Of a DNA stretch of 64,000 bases, positions 24,989 to 33,945 are shown one piece after another. The notes under the pieces were generated by a model. That model saw nothing but the letters and a program-made list of their open reading frames with translations, searched no databases and was not told the origin of the DNA. The stretch lies in the NCBI RefSeq assembly GCF_025137375.1, contig NZ_CP073720.1:2814501-2878500 (forward strand), in the 5' to 3' direction. The DNA is from Dactylosporangium fulvum (GTDB lineage Bacteria; Actinomycetota; Actinomycetes; Mycobacteriales; Micromonosporaceae). Made by a program: the position numbers and the translations under genes. Numbering within the stretch: the stretch's first letter is position 1; every line of letters starts with the position of its first letter.

Positions 24989-25855
24989 GTGAGTGATGGC
25001 GACAACCTGCTGGCCGAGCGGTTCGAGCAGCACCGGCCCCGGCTGCGCGCGATGGCGCACCGCATGCTCGGCTCGCCGACCGAGGCCGACGACGCCGTCC
25101 AGGAGAGCTGGCTCCGGCTGAGCCGAACCGGCGCCGGCGACGTCGACAATCTCGCCGCCTGGCTGACCACCGTCGTCGGCCGGGTGTGCCTGGACATGCT
25201 GCGGTCCCGGACGATCCGCCGCGAGGAGCCGCTCGAGTCGCACGGTGACGAGTCCCCGGCGGGCGGCACCGACCCCGAGCGGGAGGCGGTGCTGGCCGAC
25301 TCGGTCGGCCTCGCGCTGCTCGTGGTCCTCGACACGCTCACCCCGACCGAGCGGCTGGCCTTCGTGCTGCACGACCTGTTCGCCGTGTCGTTCGACGACA
25401 TCGCGGTCGTCGTGGGACGCAGCCCCGCCGCGGCGCGCCAGCTCGCCAGCCGGGCGCGCCGCCGTGTCCAGGCCGCGCCCGCGACACCGGACGCCGACGT
25501 GTCCCGGCAGCGGCGGATCGTCGGCGCTTTCCTCACCGCGGCGCGCGGCGGCGACATGGCCACGCTGCTCACCCTGCTCGACCCGGACGTCGTCATGCGT
25601 GCCGACGAGACCGCCGCCCGGATGGGCTCCACCGGCGAGTCGCGCGGCGCCGAGGTCGTCGCCCGCTTCTTCGCCGGCCGCGCCCAGGGCGCGCTGCCCG
25701 CGGACGTCGACGGCGCCGCCGGTGCCGTGGTGGCCGCCGACGGCCGGACCAGACTGGCGCTCAGCTTCATCGTCGTCGGCGACCGGATCCTCGGCATCGA
25801 GGTGGTCGCCGACCCGGAACAGCTGGAAGAGCTCGAGGTGACGCTCCTCGGCTGA
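24989..25855 (+). CDS. ECF41-type sigma factor with C-terminal SnoaL-like domain
   Basis: The 288-residue protein has sigma region 2 (PTEADDAVQESWLRLSR), region 4 (LTPTERLAFVLHDLFAVSFDDIAVVVGRS) and about 110 extra C-terminal residues with an NTF2/SnoaL-like pattern (GAFLTAARGGDMATLLTLLDPDV, then LSFIVVGDRILGIEVVADPE). This is the architecture of ECF41/SigJ-like factors, which are regulated by the fused domain rather than an anti-sigma factor. The neighbour and matching promoters support the assignment. The start is GTG at 24989 with a nearby GTAGGGTGG ribosome-like stretch. Confidence 0.9.
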   Translation: MSDGDNLLAERFEQHRPRLRAMAHRMLGSPTEADDAVQESWLRLSRTGAGDVDNLAAWLTTVVGRVCLDMLRSRTIRREEPLESHGDESPAGGTDPEREAVLADSVGLALLVVLDTLTPTERLAFVLHDLFAVSFDDIAVVVGRSPAAARQLASRARRRVQAAPATPDADVSRQRRIVGAFLTAARGGDMATLLTLLDPDVVMRADETAARMGSTGESRGAEVVARFFAGRAQGALPADVDGAAGAVVAADGRTRLALSFIVVGDRILGIEVVADPEQLEELEVTLLG

Positions 25856-25860
25856 GGCGG

Positions 25861-25913
25861 CATGATCCGGAAGACTTCGCGCTCGACAGCGGCGCGAAGT
25901 CTTCCGGATCATG
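25861..25913. terminator. Perfect 22-bp inverted repeat terminator
   Basis: Arms 25861-25882 and 25892-25913 are exact inverted copies around a nine-base loop, just after the ECF41 stop and before the end of the convergent gene. It would fold into a very stable hairpin on either strand. Confidence 0.75.
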
Positions 25914-26069
25914 TAAGCGCGGCCACCGGCGCTCCACGGCAGAATCGGTGCGTGTTCACTCAGACGGGGTGGAGGCCTGGCAGGCCGCCGGTCTGCCGCT
26001 GCACCGCGGCCCCGCCGACGTCCGGCGCTGAGCCGGCGCCCGCCGGGTTCCGGGCCGTGGCGGACGGCA

Positions 26070-26756
26070 CTATCGCAATGCCGTTCGCACCGCGCCGACG
26101 AACGTCCAGAATATGGCTTCGGTGGTGTGCCGGCGCCGCGCCCGGGTGTTGTTCCCGAACATCAACGCGCGCAGGGGCGTGGTGAGCTCGAGCTGCGCCC
26201 CGGCGCCGGTGCGGGTGCGGTTGACGATGTTGGCCGGGTCGTCACCACTGAGCGCGGGGACGGCCGTGGCGTCGTGGGCCTCGATGCCGGCGGCGGCGAA
26301 CCCGGTGAGCAGCCGCTCCTTCAGCACGGTGTCCAGGCCGCCGACCAGGACCGCCTCGGTGCCGTCGGCGAGGCGGGCCTGGTGCGGGGTGCAGCCGTGC
26401 AGCGACACGGCCCGCCCGGCGCCGGCGGTCAGGGCCACCGCGACCGGGTCGTCGCAGCGGGTGGCGGTGACGTGCAGGACGGTGTTGTCCGTGGCGCGGA
26501 GCCCCTCGAACATCCAGTAGTCGTAGGCCGGCCCGTCCTCGGGACGGGCCGCCCCGGTGGCCGGGTGGTAGCCGGCGACGGCCAGGCAGAGCTCCGAGGT
26601 GCCGGGCTCGATGCCACCGCCGTGCACGGCGAGCACAACCGTGTCCGGCACCGGGATCGTGGCATGCCGACGGTACCGGCGGGCGTAGTCGACACCCTCG
26701 GTGAGCGCGGAATCGGCGTAGAGCGCGATGTTCGAGGCGTACGTATCCCGCAGCAT
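26070..26756 (-). CDS. Poly-gamma-glutamate hydrolase-like protein
   Basis: The 228-residue protein matches the phage/Bacillus PghP family in its key segments: VLAVHGGGIEPGTSEL near residue 42 (zinc-site His and Glu), VSLHGC near 118, and NIVNRTRTGAGAQLEL near 178. PghP is a zinc peptidase that cuts gamma-glutamyl polymers. No signal peptide is seen. Possible substrates include capsule-like poly-gamma-glutamate or gamma-D-Glu bonds in cell-wall peptides, the latter in keeping with the muropeptide operon nearby. The 214 bases between this gene and the sigma gene hold the terminator and nothing else I can support. Confidence 0.78.
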   Translation of the reverse strand: MLRDTYASNIALYADSALTEGVDYARRYRRHATIPVPDTVVLAVHGGGIEPGTSELCLAVAGYHPATGAARPEDGPAYDYWMFEGLRATDNTVLHVTATRCDDPVAVALTAGAGRAVSLHGCTPHQARLADGTEAVLVGGLDTVLKERLLTGFAAAGIEAHDATAVPALSGDDPANIVNRTRTGAGAQLELTTPLRALMFGNNTRARRRHTTEAIFWTFVGAVRTALR

Positions 26757-26789
26757 ACGGTCGGCCGGCGGACGACTCCGACGGACGGG

Positions 26790-28232
26790 TCAGGGTGCCG
26801 GGGGGAGGTCGGCCGGTCGGAGCACCGTGCCGTGGACGACGACACCGGCGGGCGGCGCCGCGTCGAAGACGGCGTCACCGTGGAAGGTCGCCCGCCCCTC
26901 CGGCCCACCGAGGATGAACTTCAGGCGGTCGAAGGCGGTGCCGTCGAAGCGGGTGGTGCCGTGGAACTGCGCGCCGGTGAACTCGCCGAACAGTCCGTGG
27001 CAGCCGCTGAGGTCGAGGTCGACGAGCGTGGCGCCGCACAGGTGGAGGCACATGCCCGGCCAGTGCCCGGGGCCGGGCCGGAGCCGGTCGGCGAGGATGC
27101 GCTGGGCGGTCTGCCGCAGCCGCAGCCGCGCGGCCTGCCCGGCGGTGCGGCCCGCCCCGTCGGTGAGGTCGAAGGGGATCGGGATGCGCAGGTACGCGCA
27201 GAGGGTGTCCACGACCCGCTGCCGCAACTCCGGGTCGCCGTCGAGCCCGGCGAGGATCCGCAGCCCGGCCAGCTGGACGTCGGGGTCGCGGTCGGCGAGC
27301 TGCCGCGCGTACGGCGCGACGGACCCGTCCGGCACGAGGCCGCCCGAGTCGCCGGGCTCCGAGCGCACCGCCCAGCCGAGCGGCCAGGTCGACGGCCCGT
27401 CCTCGGTGGCGCCGGACCACATGGCGCCGGTGAGGTCCGCGGCCGGCTGGTCGAGGTGGACCCGCCCGTCGAACCGCACCCCGTCGAACGCCGCGACTCC
27501 GGCGAAGCGGGCCTTGCAGAACCAGGCCGGCCCGCCGAAACGGGCCCGGCGGAACGTCACGTCACCGGCGAACCGGGCGCCGTCGCCGCCCTCCTCCCAG
27601 TCCTGGTAGTCCTCGATGAGGACCGCGATCGGCCACTCCGGGTCGTCCTCGTTCGGCTCGTCCCACGGCGCCGGCCGGATGTCGTCGATCGTGTCCCAGG
27701 CCGGGTCGTCGTCCCACCACGTGTCCTCGCCGCGGCCGAACCAGGCCATGCCGCCGAAGCCGGCCCCGGTGAAGTCGGCGGCGCCGCGGAACCGGGTCCG
27801 CCCGAATACCGCGTCCGCGCCGAACCGCGCATCGGCGAACGTGACGTCGCCGTGGAACACCGCGCGCTGGAACTCGGCGTCGCCGTCGAACCGCGCACCG
27901 GCGAAGTTCGCCGAGCCGTGGAAGCGGGTGTCGGCGAAGTTCGCACCGGCCAGCCGGGCGCCACCGAGGTCGGCGTCGACGAGGGTCGCGCCCGAGAGAT
28001 CGACGTCGACGCCGTCCCAGGCGGCGATGCCGCGCAGGGCCGCCTGCCGCAGGCCGGGGTCCGGCTCCGCGGAGGTGCGCAGCCATGCGCAGAGTTCATC
28101 GGTGGCGGCCTGCCGCAGCTCGGGATGCGCCGTCGCCAGGTCCGTCAGGGCCCGGACGGCCGCGTCCTGCCCGTCCGCCGTCGCCAGCCGTTCGACATCG
28201 GTGCGGTACGCCTCGGTGATCTCCTCGTCCAC
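26790..28232 (-). CDS. Pentapeptide-repeat protein
   Basis: The 480-residue protein contains two tracts of A(D/N)(L/F)xx pentapeptides (about residues 75-170, and shorter groups near 215-265 and 390-460), for example LDGARLAGANFADTRFHGSA-type steps. These form a right-handed quadrilateral beta-helix. Such proteins can mimic DNA and protect gyrase, but many are scaffolds of unknown role. Two helical stretches (near 1-60 and 280-390) have a repeated LRQ...VxxLCAxLR pattern. The start is GTG with no clear ribosome site. Confidence 0.85.
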   Translation of the reverse strand: MDEEITEAYRTDVERLATADGQDAAVRALTDLATAHPELRQAATDELCAWLRTSAEPDPGLRQAALRGIAAWDGVDVDLSGATLVDADLGGARLAGANFADTRFHGSANFAGARFDGDAEFQRAVFHGDVTFADARFGADAVFGRTRFRGAADFTGAGFGGMAWFGRGEDTWWDDDPAWDTIDDIRPAPWDEPNEDDPEWPIAVLIEDYQDWEEGGDGARFAGDVTFRRARFGGPAWFCKARFAGVAAFDGVRFDGRVHLDQPAADLTGAMWSGATEDGPSTWPLGWAVRSEPGDSGGLVPDGSVAPYARQLADRDPDVQLAGLRILAGLDGDPELRQRVVDTLCAYLRIPIPFDLTDGAGRTAGQAARLRLRQTAQRILADRLRPGPGHWPGMCLHLCGATLVDLDLSGCHGLFGEFTGAQFHGTTRFDGTAFDRLKFILGGPEGRATFHGDAVFDAAPPAGVVVHGTVLRPADLPPAP

Positions 28233-28371
28233 GGCACCGAGCCTAGGACCGTCACCGAATCGTCAGGTCTCCGGGAGCGGTTCGCCACACCGGCGGATCG
28301 GGCTGGTGAACGTCCCGGATGCGCTGCCGCGGACCTCGATCGCACCGAGGCCGAGGCCGGCCGCGGAGGGG

Positions 28372-29256
28372 TCAGACCCGGTGGGCGCCGACGAGGGTCT
28401 CGGCCCGTTCGGGCGGCATCGCCTCCTCGACGACCCGGTGCGCGACGGACGACGCGTGCACCATGCGGCCGGGCTCCGCCACGATCCCGACGTGGTGGAC
28501 CCGCCGGCCGGGCCGCGCGAAGAAGTACAGGTCACCGGGGCGTTCCTCGCCACGCGGCACGACGGCCGTCGCGGTCGACTGGTCGTGGGCGTCGCGCGGC
28601 AGTTCCACGCCGAGCCGCCGCCACACCAGGTGGACCAGGCCGGAGCAGTCGATGCCGAGGTCCGACAGGCCGCCCCACACGTAGACGGCGCCGAGGAGGC
28701 GGCGGGCCACGGCGAGCGCCTCGTCGCCGGTCGGCGGCTGCGCCGGCACCGGCGCGAGGTGGTCGGTGCGGGCCCACAACGGATCGGCGTGGCCCGCGGC
28801 GTGCACCGGCAGCCAGCCGTCGACCGCCGCGCCCGCCGGTGTCAGCAGGGTGCCGAGCACGACACCGGACACGGCCGCCGGACCGCCGGGGGAGCGGGCG
28901 AGGGCGGTGGACAGGGCGTCGACGACGAGCGGCGCACCGTCGCCGGCCGCCGGCTGCCCGGCGAGGTGCGCGGCGCGGATCCAGCCCGGGTAGCCGCGCG
29001 GGTCGAGGCCGGGCGCCGGCTGGCCGGTCGCGACGACCCGGGCCCAGCCGTCGGGCCGCACCTCCTCGACCAGCACCCGCTCGCCGAACAGCAGTTGGGT
29101 GACCACGTCGCTGTCGGCCTGTTCCTCGGGGGTCATCGCGGCGATCCAGGTGCCGATGCCGGGCCGGTCGTCGAGGGCCGCGGCGTCGGCCGGGCGTACC
29201 TTCTCCGGCGCCGCCACCAGCGTCGCGACCGCAGCGGTGACCGTCGCTTCCGTCAA
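28372..29256 (-). CDS. SH3–NlpC/P60 peptidase (gamma-D-Glu-diamino-acid endopeptidase-like)
   Basis: The 294-residue protein has SH3-like segments (about residues 55-165) and a C-terminal NlpC/P60 domain with catalytic Cys204 (GIDCSGLVHLVW), the His in HHVGIV and a following polar residue. Its layout matches cytoplasmic YkfC, which cuts the gamma-D-Glu/diamino-acid bond in murein tripeptides. No signal peptide is present. The start is TTG, overlapping the epimerase stop (TTGA) with GGAGGA just before it, so translation is coupled. It is the last gene of the peptide-import operon. Confidence 0.85.
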   Translation of the reverse strand: MTEATVTAAVATLVAAPEKVRPADAAALDDRPGIGTWIAAMTPEEQADSDVVTQLLFGERVLVEEVRPDGWARVVATGQPAPGLDPRGYPGWIRAAHLAGQPAAGDGAPLVVDALSTALARSPGGPAAVSGVVLGTLLTPAGAAVDGWLPVHAAGHADPLWARTDHLAPVPAQPPTGDEALAVARRLLGAVYVWGGLSDLGIDCSGLVHLVWRRLGVELPRDAHDQSTATAVVPRGEERPGDLYFFARPGRRVHHVGIVAEPGRMVHASSVAHRVVEEAMPPERAETLVGAHRV

Positions 29257-30350
29257 TGGTCCTCCAACGTGATGCCGAGGCCGGGTGCCTCGGGCAGGTG
29301 CACGGTGTCCCGCTCGTACCGGATGCCGCCCTTGAGCGGCGAGGACGCCAGCCACCAAACGGCGTCGAGGTCGGAGACGGCCGTGGTGCCGTACGCGGCG
29401 ACGAGGCTGGCGGCGGCACCCACCCCGGCCTGGGTCTCCATCATCGAGCCGACCAGCGTGCCCATGTCGTGCGCGGCGGCCAGGTCCAGCAGCGTGCGGG
29501 CCGGGCCGAGGCCGCCGCATTTGGCCAGCTTGACGTTGACCAGGTCGGCGGCCCGCCGGCGGATCACCTCGACGAGGTCGCGGACGCCGAAGACGGCCTC
29601 GTCGGCGAGGATCGGCACGCCGACCCGGTCGCTGACCCAGGCGAGGCCGTCGAGGTCGTGGCGGGGCACCGGCTGCTCGACCAGTTCGACGTCGAGCCCG
29701 GCGTCCTCGATGCCGCGGATGACGCGGACCGCCTGACGCGGGGTCCAGCCCTGGTTGGCGTCGAGGCGCAGCAGCACGTCGGGGCCGACGGCCGCGCGCA
29801 GCGCCCGGACCCGGGCGAGGTCGGCGGCGGCCGCGTCGCGCTCGTTGTCACCGGCCTTGCCGACCTTGACCTTGAGCACGCGGAAGCCCTCCCGCACCCG
29901 GTCGCGGGCGGCGGCGACCAGCGCCTCGGGGCTGCCCGCGGCGAGGGTGACGTCGGTCGGCACCGAGGTCCGCACACCGCCGAGGAAGCGGACCAGCGGC
30001 ACACCCGTCCGGCGTGCGGCCAGGTCGTGCAGCGCGACGTCGACGGCCGCCTTGGCGCCCTCGTTGCGCTGGACCGCGTGCTGCACGAGCCGGCTGTTGC
30101 CGGTCACGTCGTCGGCGTCGCGGCCGGTCAGCAGCGGGCCGAGCACCTGCTCGACGCAGGCCTCGGCACCGGCGACCGAGCCACCGGTCACCTGCCAGAC
30201 CTGTGGCGCCTCGCCGAAGCCGCTGCGCCCGTCGCTGTCGACGACCTCGACCAGCAGCGACTCGGCCGCCGTGGCGCGGCGCAGGGCGGTGACGAACGGG
30301 GTGTGGAAGGGGGCGGAGATGCGGTGCGTGCGCACCAGTTCGACGGTCAT
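29253..30350 (-). CDS. L-Ala-D/L-Glu (dipeptide) epimerase
   Basis: The 365-residue enolase-superfamily enzyme has a complete active site: the K160-V-K162 motif (LKVKVG), metal ligands Asp197 (DANQGW), Glu225 (VEQP) and Asp250 (DEA), and the second catalytic Lys274 (NVKLAKCGG). These match muconate-lactonizing-subgroup dipeptide epimerases, which convert L-Ala-D-Glu from the cell wall to L-Ala-L-Glu. Its start overlaps the preceding stop (ATGA), and the next gene starts at its own stop, giving strong coupling in a murein-peptide recycling operon. Confidence 0.88.
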   Translation of the reverse strand: MTVELVRTHRISAPFHTPFVTALRRATAAESLLVEVVDSDGRSGFGEAPQVWQVTGGSVAGAEACVEQVLGPLLTGRDADDVTGNSRLVQHAVQRNEGAKAAVDVALHDLAARRTGVPLVRFLGGVRTSVPTDVTLAAGSPEALVAAARDRVREGFRVLKVKVGKAGDNERDAAAADLARVRALRAAVGPDVLLRLDANQGWTPRQAVRVIRGIEDAGLDVELVEQPVPRHDLDGLAWVSDRVGVPILADEAVFGVRDLVEVIRRRAADLVNVKLAKCGGLGPARTLLDLAAAHDMGTLVGSMMETQAGVGAAASLVAAYGTTAVSDLDAVWWLASSPLKGGIRYERDTVHLPEAPGLGITLEDH

Positions 30351-31180
30351 CGGGTGAGCTCCTCGCGTGCGTCCCACGCGATGCGCGACACACGGGTGAT
30401 GAGCCGGCGGGCATCATCGTCGCCGCCGGGTTCGCCGGTGGTGCAGACCGCGATCACGTAGGGCGGTGTGTCGCCGGGACGGACGACACCGGCACCGTGC
30501 CGCACGCCTGGGATCCAGCCGTTCTTGTGCTCGATGCGGACCCCGTCGGGCAGGCCCGCGGCGAGGTCCTCACGCTGTTCCTGGGCGGCGAGCACGTCGA
30601 GCATCTCGGCGCGGGACCGCGGCCCGGCGATCGACCCGGTGGCGATGGCGCCCAGGAGCCGGGCGAGGTCGGCGGCGGTGACCGTGTTGTCGATCCCGGC
30701 CACGCGGGCGGCCCAGTCCTCGATGCCGCGCCCGGTGACGCTGCCGGTCGCGCCGGCCAGCCGCCACGCCTCGGCGACCGTGGGCAGCCCCACCAGGGCG
30801 ATGAGCAGATTGGTCGCGAGGTTGCTCGACCGTACGACCATCCGCCGGGCCAGCCAGCGGGCCGGCGCGGCGGCACCGAGGCGGTCCCACACCTCCCGCT
30901 CGTTGTCGTAGCCGGGGTCGTCGGCGTAGCGGGAGCCGTCGCCGAGCGCCGAGGCGAAGTCGTTCACCACCGGCACCGGCGCGTCGAGGTCGAGCGTGCC
31001 GGCCTCCGCCGCCCGGTGCACGGCGACGAGCACGGCCACCTTCATCGTGCTGGCGGCGTAGTGCGGCTCGTCCGCCAGCCGGGTGTAGGCGGGTGGTGCG
31101 CCGAGGCGCCCGAGGGACACCGAGACCAGGCCCGGTGCCCCGTCGAGCGCCTCGTCGAGGGTTTCGCGGAGGAGCGTCAC
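30347..31180 (-). CDS. Serine hydrolase (class A beta-lactamase-like)
   Basis: The 277-residue protein has the SxxK active-site motif STMK (Ser44-Lys47), an SxN-like SSN, and a KTG-like HKNG segment near the end, the signature of penicillin-recognising enzymes close to class A beta-lactamases. There is no signal peptide, unusual for a beta-lactamase, so a cytoplasmic amidase or peptidase acting on imported peptides is plausible. The start is GTG, overlapping the binding-protein stop (GTGA). A longer upstream frame would overlap that gene and is rejected. Confidence 0.8.
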   Translation of the reverse strand: MTLLRETLDEALDGAPGLVSVSLGRLGAPPAYTRLADEPHYAASTMKVAVLVAVHRAAEAGTLDLDAPVPVVNDFASALGDGSRYADDPGYDNEREVWDRLGAAAPARWLARRMVVRSSNLATNLLIALVGLPTVAEAWRLAGATGSVTGRGIEDWAARVAGIDNTVTAADLARLLGAIATGSIAGPRSRAEMLDVLAAQEQREDLAAGLPDGVRIEHKNGWIPGVRHGAGVVRPGDTPPYVIAVCTTGEPGGDDDARRLITRVSRIAWDAREELTR

Positions 31181-32925
31181 TGTTTCACGTACGCGTTGGT
31201 GACCGCGACGCTGCCCCAGATGGAGTCGATGAAGAGGCCACCGACCTTGGAGCCGTGGATCGTGAACATCACGTCGACGTACAGCGGCACGACCGGCGCG
31301 TACTCCTTCATGATCTTCTCGTCGAGCTTGCCCCACTCCGGGCCCTGCTCGGCGACGGGCAGCGCCAGGATGCGGTCGAACTCGGCGTTGAGTGCGGGCG
31401 CGTTGAGGTACGACGCGCCGTTGTTGCTGCCTTCGGCCTTGATCGCCCGGCCGTCGTAGAGCACCGGCAGGATCGAGGCGCCGCTGGGCCAGTCCGCGCC
31501 CCACGACCCGATGTACAGGTCCCAGGGGTTGTCCTTCTTCTTGGTCTCGTCGAGGAACGTGTCCGCCGGGATCGGCTTCAGCGTGATCTTGAAGCCGGCC
31601 TTCTCCAGGTTGCCCTTGAGGTGCGTGCTGAGCTCCTGGTTCGTGGCGTCGTCCTGGAACCCGAGCACCAGCTCGGGGGTCTTGCCGCCGAGCAGTTCCT
31701 TGGCCTTGTCGGGGTTGCCGCTCTTGCCGGCCGGGTAGGCGTCGTAGTCCTTCCAGCCGATCGTGGCCGGCGGCATGAGCGTGGTGACGGCGCGGGCGAC
31801 CGTCTCGCCGCCCAGGGTCTTGACGACGCCGTCGCGGTCGATGGCGTAGTTGAGCGCCTGGCGGACGCTCAGGTCGGTCACCCGGTTGTTGTTGATGGTG
31901 AGCGTGTACTGGCTCGGCGTCGGCTCCTGCAGTGTCCGCGACTTCAGGGCCTGGTCACCGACCACCTTGGACACCAGCGACGAGTCGACGCCGTTGAACG
32001 ACACGGCGCTCGCGTCGGCGCCGCTGTCGGCGATGATGCGGTTGGTCTGCGTGACCGGGTCGGGGCCGAACTCGTAGACGAACGAGTCCGGGTACTGGTG
32101 GCGCATCGCGTCGGTGGCCGGGTCCCAGTGCGTGTTGCGCTCGAACGTGAGCCGGGTGCCCGCCTCGTTCTTGGTGAGCTTGTACGGGCCGGAGGAGAAC
32201 GGCTGCTTGTCGTAGTCGGTGCCGGTGTCCTTCGCCGCCGGCATGGGCGCGGTGGCCGGCAACGACGCCGCGAACGGCAGGTCGCAGTGCGGCTTGGCGA
32301 ACGTGAACTTCAGCGTCCGGTCGTCCGGGGTGCTCAGCCCCGGCGGCAGCGACGTCTTGTTCTTCGCGAAGTCGAACTTGGTGTCGAACTGGGGCGAGTC
32401 GGCCAGCCACTCCTGGATGTAGGTGGGGCCGCCGGTCAGCGACAGGTCGAAGGAGCGGGCGATGCCGTAGGCGATCTCCTTGGCGGTGATCGGGCTGCCG
32501 TCCTCGAACTTGACGCCTTCCTTGATCTTGAACTCCCAGGTCTTGCAGTCCTTGTTGACGTCGGTGCCGGGCGTCTCGGCCAGGTCACCGACGAGGACCA
32601 CCTTCCCCTTGCCGTCGTCCTTGAACGTGGTGAGCCGCCGCGCGTAGAGCTGCGAGGCGGTCAGGCCGACGAACGAGTAGACCCGCTGCGGGTCGAGGTG
32701 CGAGATCTTGCTCTGCCGGATGACCGTGACGGTCCCGCCCTTGGCGGCACCGGGGATCTCCGCGGCCGGCCCCTTGGAGTCCTTCGGGTCGGTGGCGATC
32801 GAGCCGGAGGCCTGGCGGTTGGTGTTCGGTCCCGGCTCGTCGTCACCCCGCTTGTTGTTGCTGCACGCGCCGAGCCCGGCCACGAGTGTGAGCAGCGCCA
32901 GCGCTGTCAAGGACTTCCGTCGCAT
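31177..32925 (-). CDS. Oligopeptide ABC transporter substrate-binding lipoprotein
   Basis: The 582-residue protein has a lipobox (VAGLGAC, residues 15-21) and the extended family 5 binding fold (DppA/OppA), with TVIRQSKISHLDPQ near the start and repeated domain I/II segments. It should capture peptides outside the membrane. In this operon, with an L-Ala-Glu epimerase and an NlpC/P60 peptidase, the likely ligand is a cell-wall peptide. Confidence 0.9.
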   Translation of the reverse strand: MRRKSLTALALLTLVAGLGACSNNKRGDDEPGPNTNRQASGSIATDPKDSKGPAAEIPGAAKGGTVTVIRQSKISHLDPQRVYSFVGLTASQLYARRLTTFKDDGKGKVVLVGDLAETPGTDVNKDCKTWEFKIKEGVKFEDGSPITAKEIAYGIARSFDLSLTGGPTYIQEWLADSPQFDTKFDFAKNKTSLPPGLSTPDDRTLKFTFAKPHCDLPFAASLPATAPMPAAKDTGTDYDKQPFSSGPYKLTKNEAGTRLTFERNTHWDPATDAMRHQYPDSFVYEFGPDPVTQTNRIIADSGADASAVSFNGVDSSLVSKVVGDQALKSRTLQEPTPSQYTLTINNNRVTDLSVRQALNYAIDRDGVVKTLGGETVARAVTTLMPPATIGWKDYDAYPAGKSGNPDKAKELLGGKTPELVLGFQDDATNQELSTHLKGNLEKAGFKITLKPIPADTFLDETKKKDNPWDLYIGSWGADWPSGASILPVLYDGRAIKAEGSNNGASYLNAPALNAEFDRILALPVAEQGPEWGKLDEKIMKEYAPVVPLYVDVMFTIHGSKVGGLFIDSIWGSVAVTNAYVKQ

Positions 32926-32951
32926 GTCTTCCTCCCTGGCCGTGCGGGTTC

Positions 32952-33938
32952 TCACCGCAACCGGACCCGCGGATCGATGGTGGTGTACAGCACGTCGACG
33001 ACGATGTTCGCGACGACGATGAAGGTCGCGGCGATCAGAACCGTGCCCATGATCGTCGGCAGGTCTCCGTCCTTGACCGCGTCGATCGCGGTCCGTCCGA
33101 GCCCGCGCAGTCCGAACGTGGTCTCGGTGATCACCGTCCCGCCGAGAGCGGCGCCGACGTCGAGCCCGGCGGTGGTGACGAGCGGGGTGATGACGGCCCG
33201 CAGCGCGTGCCGGCCGACGACCGTGCGCCGCTTGAGCCCCTTGGCCTCGGCGGTCCGCACGAAGTCCTCGGTCATCGTCTCGAGCATCTGCGCGCGGGAC
33301 AGCCGGGCGTAGACGGCGGAGAACAGGAACGCCAGCGCGCACCACGGCAGGATCAGGGCGGTCGCCCAGTCCCACGGGTTGTCGAGGATCGAGGTGTACC
33401 GCGGGTAGGGCAGGACCTTCAGCGTGTAGACGAAGATCAGCAGCAGGAGACCGCCCACGAAGTACAGCTGCATCGAGGCGCCGGCCAGGGACACCCCGAT
33501 CGCCAGGCGGTCGAAGACGGTGCCCCGGCGCAGCGCCGAGATCATGCCCAGCCCGATGCCGATGCCCAGCCACAGCACCGACGCGGGGATCACGATGCTC
33601 AGCGTGACCGGGATGACCCGGCCGAAGGTCTCGGTCACCGGCTCGCTGTTGACGTACGAGTAGCCCAGGCACGGCGCGTCGCAGTGCCCGCCCTGCGAGG
33701 CACCCAGGTCGCGGCCGACGAAGACGCCCTTCATGTAGTTGAGGTACTGCACGTGCTTGGGGTCGTTGAGCCCCAGCTCGGTGCGCACCCGCTCCAGCCG
33801 GGCCGCGTCGCAGTTCTTCGGGCACATCGCGGTCGCCGGGTCACGGGGCAGCGCGAAGAACATCAGGAACGTCACGACGCTCACCGCGAACAGCGTGAGC
33901 CCCGCCAGGAGGATCCTGCGGATCAGGAAGAAGACCAT
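32952..33938 (-). CDS. Oligopeptide ABC permease (DppB-type)
   Basis: The 328-residue protein has an N-terminal helix, a long external loop with a Cys-rich insert (CPKNCDAARLE and GGHCDAPCLG), and five more helices with an EAA loop (FVRTAEAKGLKRRTVVGRHALR). The extra Cys-containing loop, about 60 residues, is typical of actinobacterial DppB proteins. It pairs with the DppC-type permease encoded seven bases upstream. Confidence 0.9.
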   Translation of the reverse strand: MVFFLIRRILLAGLTLFAVSVVTFLMFFALPRDPATAMCPKNCDAARLERVRTELGLNDPKHVQYLNYMKGVFVGRDLGASQGGHCDAPCLGYSYVNSEPVTETFGRVIPVTLSIVIPASVLWLGIGIGLGMISALRRGTVFDRLAIGVSLAGASMQLYFVGGLLLLIFVYTLKVLPYPRYTSILDNPWDWATALILPWCALAFLFSAVYARLSRAQMLETMTEDFVRTAEAKGLKRRTVVGRHALRAVITPLVTTAGLDVGAALGGTVITETTFGLRGLGRTAIDAVKDGDLPTIMGTVLIAATFIVVANIVVDVLYTTIDPRVRLR

Positions 33939-33945
33939 GTGCGCC

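Noticed and set aside
26127..29102. 991-codon rightward frame over the pentapeptide and NlpC genes
   Set aside because: Antisense of repeat-rich coding DNA; composition is only Arg/Val/Gly/Pro.
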